Assembly (NCBI GenBank): GCA_002256005.1
Contig: NKIQ01000005.1
Span: forward strand, 1 to 64,000
Source: Alphaproteobacteria bacterium PA4
GTDB taxonomy: Bacteria > Pseudomonadota > Alphaproteobacteria > Sphingomonadales > Sphingomonadaceae
Direction: 5' to 3'
DNA: 64,000 nt
Shown here: positions 58,426 through 64,000 of the stretch, one piece after another
How positions within the stretch are numbered: position 1 is the first letter of the stretch
How the letters are laid out: every line of letters starts with the position of its first letter
Program-made: the position numbers and the translations under genes
Notes under the pieces: model-generated
Database searches by the model: none
What the model saw: only the letters and a program-made list of their open reading frames with translations
Told to the model about the DNA's origin: nothing

Positions 58426-59973
58426 CTAAGGCCGGAACCCGCGCCCCTTGCGCCCCGGCGTCAGCGCCCGCTGCGCGAAATTCACGAATTCGCACAGTTC
58501 GGCGCGGGTATCGCGCGGGTCGATGATGGCTTCGACGCCATAATGTTCGGCGGTGCGGAACGGCGAGCGGACGCGCTCCAGCCGCGCCTTGATCTCGGCG
58601 AGCCGGGTCACAGGGTCTTCGCAGCCTTCCAGCTCGGCGCGATAGGCAGCCTCCAGCCCGCCGGAAATCGGCAAGGACCCCCAGTCGCCCGATGGCCAGG
58701 CCATGCGCCAGCGGAAGCGGTCGGCCGGCGCATGGCCGCTGCCGGCCATGCCATAGGCCTTGCGCAGGATGACCGACGCCCAGGGCACGGAGGCCTGATA
58801 AATCGCTGCCAACGCTCTGGACCCCCAGCGGATCGTCGCCTCGTCCTCGGCGCGGCGGCCAATCAGGAAACCGGGGTTGTCGACCAGATGCACGATCGGC
58901 AGGTGGAAGGTATCGGCCAGATCGACATGGCGTTCGACCTTGCGCGCCGTCGCTGCGGTCCACAGCCCGCCCAGCGCTTCCGGGTTCGACGCCACCACGG
59001 CCACCGGCCAGCCATCGATGCGGGCAAAGCCGGTGACAACGCCCAGCCCCCATTCGCGGCCGATTTCGAACCAGCTGTCGCGATCGACGATGGCCTCCAC
59101 GATCGGGCGGATGGGATAGAGCCGGCGGCCATCGCGCGGCACGGCGCTGACCAGCCAGTCCTCGCCCTTGCGGCGCTTGTCCTTGACGGGTCCACGCGCC
59201 GGCAATTCGTCGACATGGCTCGGCAGATAGGAGAGGAACTTGCGCAGCCGGGCGAAGGCCTCCGCCTCGCTCTCCACCCGGTCATCCACCGCGCCGTTGC
59301 GGGCGTGGATATGGGCGCCGCCCAGTTCCTCCTTGGTGCGGATCTCGCCCGCCGCCGCCACCACCGGCGGGCCGGCGACGAACATCTGCGCCACGCCCTC
59401 CACCAGCAGCGAATAATGCGCCATCACCTGCCGCCCGGCGCCCAGCCCGGCGACCGGGCCGAGGCCAAGCGCCACCACCGGCACGCGCGACAGATTGTCG
59501 ACGATGAACTCCCAGCCCGGGATCTCCGGGATATAGGTGTGCCCCATGGTTTCGAGCGTGCGCACCGAGCCGCCACCGCCGGTGCCCTCGATCATGCGGA
59601 TGAGCGGCAGGCGATATTCGCTGGCCAGCCGCTCGGCATCGGTGAGCTTCCGGTGCAGGCTGGCGTCGGCCGCACCGCCGCGCACGGTGAAATCATCGGC
59701 GGTCAGCACCACCGGCCGGCCATCGACGGTGGCGCGACCATAAAGGAAGTTGGCCGGCTGGAAGGCGGTCAGTTCGCCATCATCGGCATAGGCGGCAAAG
59801 CCGGCGAGCGCGCCGATCTCGCGGAAACTGCCTTCATCGGCGACCGCGGCCAGGCGCTGGCGGGCGTTCATGCGGCCCATGGCGGCGTGCTTTTCCAGCT
59901 TGGCAGCGCCGCCCATCAGCAGCGCCGCGGCCTTGCGCCGCGCCAGTTCATCGAGTTCGGGTTGCCAGCTCAT
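58426..59973 (-). CDS. acyl-CoA carboxylase carboxyltransferase (beta) subunit family protein
   Basis: 515-residue crotonase-fold carboxyltransferase of the propionyl/methylcrotonyl/geranyl-CoA carboxylase beta type. RLPLIRMIEGTGGGGSVRT and GLGPVAGLGAGRQVMAHYS (acyl-CoA site), then IVHLVDNPGFLIG and AYGMAGSGHAPADRFRWRMAWPSG in the C-terminal half (biotin site). No biotin carboxylase or biotin-carrier gene is adjacent, so partner and substrate are open. Confidence 0.88.
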   Translation of the reverse strand: MSWQPELDELARRKAAALLMGGAAKLEKHAAMGRMNARQRLAAVADEGSFREIGALAGFAAYADDGELTAFQPANFLYGRATVDGRPVVLTADDFTVRGGAADASLHRKLTDAERLASEYRLPLIRMIEGTGGGGSVRTLETMGHTYIPEIPGWEFIVDNLSRVPVVALGLGPVAGLGAGRQVMAHYSLLVEGVAQMFVAGPPVVAAAGEIRTKEELGGAHIHARNGAVDDRVESEAEAFARLRKFLSYLPSHVDELPARGPVKDKRRKGEDWLVSAVPRDGRRLYPIRPIVEAIVDRDSWFEIGREWGLGVVTGFARIDGWPVAVVASNPEALGGLWTAATARKVERHVDLADTFHLPIVHLVDNPGFLIGRRAEDEATIRWGSRALAAIYQASVPWASVILRKAYGMAGSGHAPADRFRWRMAWPSGDWGSLPISGGLEAAYRAELEGCEDPVTRLAEIKARLERVRSPFRTAEHYGVEAIIDPRDTRAELCEFVNFAQRALTPGRKGRGFRP

Positions 59974-60214
59974 GGCGGCAGCTTAGCGTCTGGTGCCCTG
60001 AACGCCACCCTCGCAAATACCAGCCGTTACCAGCGATTGATAACCCGCAGCGGCGCCCGACTCCGCCTGCGCTGCCCCTGTCCTCGGATAGAGTGTCAAG
60101 CGCATGCGACAGTCTGCCCGGACAATGTGTTCGGCAAACATTGCTTAACAAGGCGTTTTGAGCGACACTATGTCCATCGTTCGAGAAGGCCAGTCTCGAA
60201 GGGAGCACAGGGTT

Positions 60215-60988
60215 ATGCGTGTTGATTTTTTGGAACACCCCGCCGGCAGTGCCGGATATGGGCTTGACAATGCGCCACGCCGCCCTAGCCGTGTTGCTGT
60301 GACAATACAGTCGGAACCCGCCGCGCCGCTGCCCAACCCCCGGGTGGCCCAGCTGACCGAAGGGCAGCGCGAATGCCTGCGCCTTGTCTACAACCATATG
60401 ACATCAAAGGACATCGCCCGGGTGCTCGGCGTGTCGCCGCATACCGTTGACATGCGCCTGCGCACGGCGATGAAGACACTGAACGTTGATAGCCGCATCG
60501 ACGCCGCCCGCCTGCTGGCCCAGGATGAAGCCGGTGGCGTGACGGCGCCGGACGTGTATCAGCCCTTGATATATCAGGCACCGGAGCTTGTTCGGCCGGT
60601 GGAAACGACGAAATTGGCGTCACCGGGTTCGACTGACGGTCCGGTTGCAGACGCCAGCGATTCGCAGCTTTTGCAGCCAGCGCCCCAGGACAGCCCGGTC
60701 GTCGATCCGCTCGTCAACGGCCCTCCCCGTCTGACAATCGCATCGATGACAGCTGAAGCCGTGTCATCGACACGGCTCCAGTCCATAACGGCGGATGCCG
60801 GCTCTTTTGACCCTGGAGCCGGCATCCGCCCAATGGATCCGGTCAAAGGGCTGTCAAAACCGTGGGGGGCGCGCAACGACCTGGCCGTCGGTGCGCGTCT
60901 CACCTGGATCCTGCTGATTGCCATTGGCTCGTCGCTGGCCTTCGGAGCAATCCTGTCCGCGATGGCTGCGCTCAAGTCACTTTTCTAG
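60215..60988 (+). CDS. LuxR/CsgD-type HTH protein with C-terminal membrane anchor
   Basis: 257 residues. N-terminal LuxR helix-turn-helix at about 47-105 (LTEGQRECLRLVYNHMTSKDI, VSPHTVDMRLRTAMKTLNV; 21 residues trimmed as two pieces), then a disordered Pro/Ser/Thr-rich linker of about 115 residues and one membrane helix near the C-terminus (LTWILLIAIGSSLAFGAIL). A DNA-binding domain at the N-terminus tethered to the membrane at the C-terminus is unusual for LuxR proteins. Start ATG 60215 with GGGAG 9 nt upstream; ATG 60170 is possible. Two perfect hairpins lie in the linker DNA. Confidence 0.8.
   Translation: MRVDFLEHPAGSAGYGLDNAPRRPSRVAVTIQSEPAAPLPNPRVAQLTEGQRECLRLVYNHMTSKDIARVLGVSPHTVDMRLRTAMKTLNVDSRIDAARLLAQDEAGGVTAPDVYQPLIYQAPELVRPVETTKLASPGSTDGPVADASDSQLLQPAPQDSPVVDPLVNGPPRLTIASMTAEAVSSTRLQSITADAGSFDPGAGIRPMDPVKGLSKPWGARNDLAVGARLTWILLIAIGSSLAFGAILSAMAALKSLF
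60757..60777. repeat. perfect 9-bp hairpin inside the LuxR-type gene
   Basis: AGCCGTGTC-ATC-GACACGGCT. It lies in the linker-coding part, 13 nt before a second, longer hairpin. Confidence 0.75.
60791..60829. repeat. perfect 14-bp hairpin inside the LuxR-type gene
   Basis: GCGGATGCCGGCTC, 11-nt loop, GAGCCGGCATCCGC. No mismatch. Encoded linker is unstructured, so the nucleotide pairing rather than the protein may be what is kept, or it is a small inserted palindrome. Confidence 0.8.
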
Positions 60989-61068
60989 GTCCTGCCGGAC
61001 GGTGGTCGTCCTGCGGGACACCCCACCCACGCCTCTTGTTCCGGGGCGTGAACCGAAAGGATTATCCG

Positions 61069-61461
61069 ATGATCATGAGCATCACGCCGGCCGTTGCCGC
61101 CCTGCCCACCGCCGGTGCCACCCGCCTGGCCGCCAATGACGTGGCCGAAAAGCTGGCCGCTGCCGAAGCCGCCATCGACGCTGCCATCGCCGCCGTCGCC
61201 AGCCTGACCGCCGTCATGCCGGCCGCCGCCCAGCAGGCCGGTGTCCCCCTGCATGTCGGCCATGAAGCCATGATGCACAGCGCCGAAACCTGCCAGACGC
61301 TGGTCAAGGCCCGCACCAACATCATCCGCACCCACAAGGCGCTGCGCATCGCGCAGAGCGATGTCGGCCTCGATCATGTCGCCTTCCTGCCGCTGTGCCC
61401 GCCGGAACCGCAGCGCGGCACCTTTGATACCAGCGCCCAGCTGGCGGCCGTCGCCGCCTGA
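61069..61461 (+). CDS. Ala-rich small protein of unknown function in the LuxR cluster
   Basis: 130 residues, no signal peptide or membrane helix. N-terminal half is Ala-rich and helical (LAANDVAEKLAAAEAAIDAA); the second half has VGHEAMMHSAETCQTLVKAR and a short Cys/Pro-rich segment (LPLCPPEP). RBS AAAGGA 9 nt before ATG 61069. 80 nt downstream of the LuxR-type gene and in the same direction. Family not recognised. Confidence 0.65.
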   Translation: MIMSITPAVAALPTAGATRLAANDVAEKLAAAEAAIDAAIAAVASLTAVMPAAAQQAGVPLHVGHEAMMHSAETCQTLVKARTNIIRTHKALRIAQSDVGLDHVAFLPLCPPEPQRGTFDTSAQLAAVAA

Positions 61462-61562
61462 TCCGCGCCCCGATGGCGGCCCCGCACGGGTCGCCATCGG
61501 CGGCAACTGCACCGCCGGCCACCGGTCCGGCAACCTGGCAATGACATCGAGGGGGCAAAGCG

Positions 61563-61979
61563 ATGTTTGGACAATTTCTGGGATTGGCGGCACTGCTCGG
61601 CAGTTGCCTGATGGCCTGGCGCTGGGGCGGTACCGATGAACGGCTGGCCGCCGGCGCCTTTCTGGCCGCGACCCTGATCAGCAATATCGCCGCTGCCAGC
61701 GGCTTTGCGCATGTGGAAAACGGCGTGCTGCTGGTCGATGTCGTGCTGTTCTTCGGCCTGCTCGCCCTTGCCCTGCGCAGCGATCGCTTCTGGCCGATGT
61801 GGGCCGCGGCGTTCCAGCTGGTCGGCACCATGTTCCATTTCGCCAGCATGGCCGAAACCGGCAAATTCGCCTTTGCCTATTTCGTCGCTCTCGCCTTCTG
61901 GTCCTATCCGGTGATGATCGCCCTGGGCGTCGGCACCTGGCTGGAAGGTCGCCACAGGCCGCGCGCCCGCCAGCGCTGA
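61563..61979 (+). CDS. four-helix membrane protein of unknown function
   Basis: 138 residues with about four helices (FLGLAALLGSCLMAW; LAAGAFLAATLISNIAAASG; LLVDVVLFFGLLALALR; FAYFVALAFWSYPVMIALGVG) and conserved-looking polar residues (FQLVGTMFHFASMAE). RBS GAGGGGG 8 nt before ATG 61563. Third gene of the co-directional group after the LuxR-type regulator; two GC-rich hairpins follow its stop. Confidence 0.65.
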   Translation: MFGQFLGLAALLGSCLMAWRWGGTDERLAAGAFLAATLISNIAAASGFAHVENGVLLVDVVLFFGLLALALRSDRFWPMWAAAFQLVGTMFHFASMAETGKFAFAYFVALAFWSYPVMIALGVGTWLEGRHRPRARQR

Positions 61980-62055
61980 GGCGCTGCTGCATCGCGCTGG
62001 CCCGGCGGGGCGGTGGACCACCCGCCGCCCCGTTTCGCCGTTTCCGCCCCCCTGC

Positions 62056-62080
62056 GGCGCCGTGCGTGTTGCACGGCGCC
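62056..62080. repeat. 10-bp hairpin upstream of uvrA
   Basis: GGCGCCGTGC-GTGTT-GCACGGCGCC, perfect. Another GC hairpin (CGGGGCGG/CCGCCCCG, 62006-62032, followed by TTT) lies just before and probably ends the upstream transcript. Confidence 0.65.
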
Positions 62081-62126
62081 CTTCACGTTCCTAGATTGGT
62101 GCTGACCGCGCAGCCTTGCGCATTCA

Positions 62127-62141
62127 GAACAAATATGGAAC
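62127..62141 (+). promoter_or_regulatory. LexA (SOS) operator of uvrA
   Basis: GAAC-AAATATG-GAAC, the reverse complement form of the alphaproteobacterial SOS box GTTC-N7-GTTC, exact in all eight fixed positions. It ends 10 nt before the uvrA ATG. uvrA is a standard SOS gene. Confidence 0.85.
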
Positions 62142-62151
62142 AAATCCCCCC

Positions 62152-64000
62152 ATGCTGACTCACATCCAGGTGCGGGGTGCCCGCGAGCACAACCTCAAGG
62201 GCGTCGATGTCGACCTGCCCAAGAACAGCCTGACCGTCATCACCGGCCTCAGCGGCTCCGGCAAATCCTCCCTCGCCTTTGATACCATCTATGCCGAGGG
62301 GCAGCGCCGTTACGTCGAATCCCTGTCGGCCTATGCCCGCCAGTTCCTCGAACTGATGTCGAAGCCCGATGTCGACCATATCGAGGGGCTGAGCCCGGCC
62401 ATCAGCATCGAGCAGAAGACGACGTCGAAGAACCCGCGCTCGACGGTGGCCACGGTGACCGAGATCTATGATTACATGCGGCTCCTGTGGGCGCGTGTCG
62501 GCGTGCCCTACAGCCCCGCCACCGGCCTGCCGATCACCGCGCAGACGGTCAGCCAGATGGTCGACCGCGTCATGGCCCTGCCGGAAGGCACGCGGCTGTT
62601 CCTGCTCGCCCCCATCGTGCGTGGCCGCAAGGGCGAGTACAGGAAGGAGCTGGCCCAGCTGCAGAAGGACGGCTTCACCCGGGTGAAGATCGACGGCGCG
62701 TTTCACGACATCGACGCGGCGCCGGCGCTCGACAAGAAGTACAAGCACGACATCGACGTGGTGGTCGACCGCATCGTCGTGAAGCCCGGCCTCGAAAGCC
62801 GCCTCGCCGAAAGCTTCGAAACGGCGCTGAAGCTGGCGGAAGGGTTGGCCATCGCGGAGCTCCTGGACGCGGCTCCCCTCCCGCTTGCGGGAGGGGCTGG
62901 GGGTGGGGAAGGCGCAACGTCGGCGCCCGACTCGCCCAACCCCGACCCCTCCCGCAAGCGGGAGGGGAGCAGGATCACCTTCTCCGAAAAATTCGCCTGC
63001 CCGGTCTCCGGCTTCACCATCGCCGAGATCGAGCCGCGGCTGTTCTCCTTCAACGCCCCGCAGGGCGCCTGCCCGGCCTGCGACGGCCTCGGCGAAAAGC
63101 TGCTGTTCGATGATGATTTGATGGTGCCCAACCATGCGCTCAGCATCGAAAAGGGCGCGGTCATGCCCTGGGCCAAGTCCAACCCGCCCAGCCCCTATTA
63201 CATGCAGGTGCTGGGCAGCGTCGCCCGCGCGCTGAATTTCAGCCTGAAGACGCCCTGGGCCGATCTGCCGGCGGCGGCGCAGCACGCCGTCCTCCACGGC
63301 ACCGGCGGCAAGGCCATTCCGCTGCGCTTCGAGGATGGCCGCAAGGCCTATGAGGTGGTGAAGCCCTTCGAAGGCGTCGTCGCCAACCTCGAAAAGCGGC
63401 TGCGCGCCACCGAAAGCGCCTGGATGCGCGAGGAACTCTCCCGCTACCAATCCGCCGCGCCCTGCGAAGTCTGCCACGGCGACCGGCTGAAGCCCGAGGC
63501 GCTGGCGGTGAAGATCGCCGGCGAAACCATCGCCGATGCCGTGCGCCGGCCGGTCAGCCAAGCCTTCGCCTGGGCCAAGGGCCTTGCCGAGAAACTCACC
63601 CCCAAGCAGCGCGCCATCGGCGAGCGCATCCTCAAGGAAATCATCGAGCGGCTCGGCTTTCTCGACAATGTCGGCCTCGATTACCTCAATCTCGATCGCA
63701 AGTCCGGCACGCTGTCGGGCGGCGAAAGCCAGCGCATCCGCCTCGCCTCCCAGATCGGCTCCGGCCTGTCGGGCGTGCTCTATGTGCTCGACGAGCCCAG
63801 CATCGGCCTCCACCAGCGCGACAATGACCGGCTGCTCGTCACGCTGCGCCGCCTGCGCGATCTCGGCAACACCGTGCTCGTCGTGGAGCATGACGAGGAT
63901 GCCATCCGCACCGCGGACTATATCGTCGACATGGGGCCGGGCGCCGGCGTGCATGGCGGCGCCGTGGTGGCGCGCGGCAGCCTTGCCGACATTCTCGCCA
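62152..64000 (+). CDS. uvrA: excinuclease ABC subunit A (5' part; runs off the window)
   Basis: Damage-recognition ATPase of nucleotide excision repair. Walker [21 protein letters not shown] (20 residues), first zinc-binding CPVSGF...CPACDG, then [16 protein letters not shown] signature [19 protein letters not shown] and Walker [13 protein letters not shown]. After [10 protein letters not shown] an insert of about 33 residues ([13 protein letters not shown]...DPSRKREG) coded by a palindromic repeat separates it from [14 protein letters not shown], where other UvrA proteins have only a short loop. 616 codons are visible; the second ABC half lies beyond the edge. Confidence 0.97.
   Translation, partial: MLTHIQVRGAREHNLKGVDVDLPKNSLTVITGLSGSGKSSLAFDTIYAEGQRRYVESLSAYARQFLELMSKPDVDHIEGLSPAISIEQKTTSKNPRSTVATVTEIYDYMRLLWARVGVPYSPATGLPITAQTVSQMVDRVMALPEGTRLFLLAPIVRGRKGEYRKELAQLQKDGFTRVKIDGAFHDIDAAPALDKKYKHDIDVVVDRIVVKPGLESRLAESFETALKLAEGLAIAELLDAAPLPLAGGAGGGEGATSAPDSPNPDPSRKREGSRITFSEKFACPVSGFTIAEIEPRLFSFNAPQGACPACDGLGEKLLFDDDLMVPNHALSIEKGAVMPWAKSNPPSPYYMQVLGSVARALNFSLKTPWADLPAAAQHAVLHGTGGKAIPLRFEDGRKAYEVVKPFEGVVANLEKRLRATESAWMREELSRYQSAAPCEVCHGDRLKPEALAVKIAGETIADAVRRPVSQAFAWAKGLAEKLTPKQRAIGERILKEIIERLGFLDNVGLDYLNLDRKSGTLSGGESQRIRLASQIGSGLSGVLYVLDEPSIGLHQRDNDRLLVTLRRLRDLGNTVLVVEHDEDAIRTADYIVDMGPGAGVHGGAVVARGSLADILA
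62872..62970. repeat. family B palindrome pair inserted in frame in uvrA
   Basis: GCTCCCCTCCCGC-TTGCGGGAGGGG...GGGG and CCCC..CCCCTCCCGC-AAGCGGGAGGGGAGC, inverted around a 36-nt spacer. Exactly 99 nt, so 33 codons, without an in-frame stop. Same element type as in pdhB at 20069-20198. Confidence 0.92.

Noticed and set aside
60121-60142. Sigma-54-like sequence CGGCAAACATTGC upstream of the LuxR-type gene
   Set aside because: The distance between GG and GC is two bases too short for a -24/-12 promoter.

Overview
The window looks like a housekeeping-rich chromosomal segment of a high-GC alphaproteobacterium, most likely order Sphingomonadales. Evidence: the gene order dusB-ntrB-ntrC-ntrY-ntrX-hfq-hflX, a fused IspDF, a pyruvate dehydrogenase whose E1 beta carries its own lipoyl domain, a three-subunit PntA1/PntA2/PntB transhydrogenase, CcrM, a tiny aa3 oxidase subunit IV, a GAAC-N7-GAAC LexA site, and two secreted proteins with a PEP-CTERM tail of the PEPASW type. 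I see no rRNA, tRNA, CRISPR array, prophage or classical insertion sequence.

Layout. 1-1.3 kb: 3' part-missing PEP-CTERM gene behind a near-perfect sigma-54 promoter. 1.3-10.4 kb (minus): nitrogen two-component systems NtrBC and NtrYX with dusB, hfq and hflX. 10.4-12.9 kb (plus): ispDF, a CinA-type amidohydrolase, an agmatinase/arginase relative. 13-15.2 kb: ratA, lipA, carbonic anhydrase. 15.4-21.9 kb (minus): ftsB and the pyruvate dehydrogenase operon with a DUF559 gene inside it. 22-27.4 kb: fatty-acid oxidation protein, DUF3089 protein, msrB/msrA, cupin and RidA. 27.5-31.6 kb (minus): transhydrogenase, oxidase subunit IV, folP. 31.7-38 kb (minus): M13 peptidase, ccrM, rnhB, thiD, glmM. 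38.1-44 kb: serine hydrolase, PhyH oxygenase, then a mirrored locus with an epoxide-hydrolase-like enzyme, an XRE regulator, a DhlA-like haloalkane dehalogenase and two related 4-TM proteins. 44-52.9 kb: prmC, prfA, hisS, M61 peptidase, SMR transporter, ppa, a flavoprotein and a GNAT enzyme. 53-55 kb: second PEP-CTERM gene and a disturbed, locally AT-richer stretch with gene debris. 55-64 kb: ispG, NUDIX, EF-hand proteins, a carboxyltransferase, a LuxR-type membrane-anchored regulator cluster, and the 5' part of uvrA under a LexA box.

The main structural oddity is a dense population of palindromic repeats. One family (arms like CCTCTCCCC...GGGGAGAGG followed by CGGACTCG...CGAGCCGGGAGAGGGG, normally as an inverted pair around a short spacer) occurs at about fifteen loci. 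It lies not only between genes but also inside reading frames. It, or a sister family, codes for in-frame linkers in PdhB, PdhC and UvrA, supplies the last residues and stop codons of RatA, RnhB and PrmC, and flanks the DUF559 nuclease-like gene so that the gene occupies the place of the usual spacer. This repeat/DUF559 arrangement is the strongest candidate here for an under-described system.
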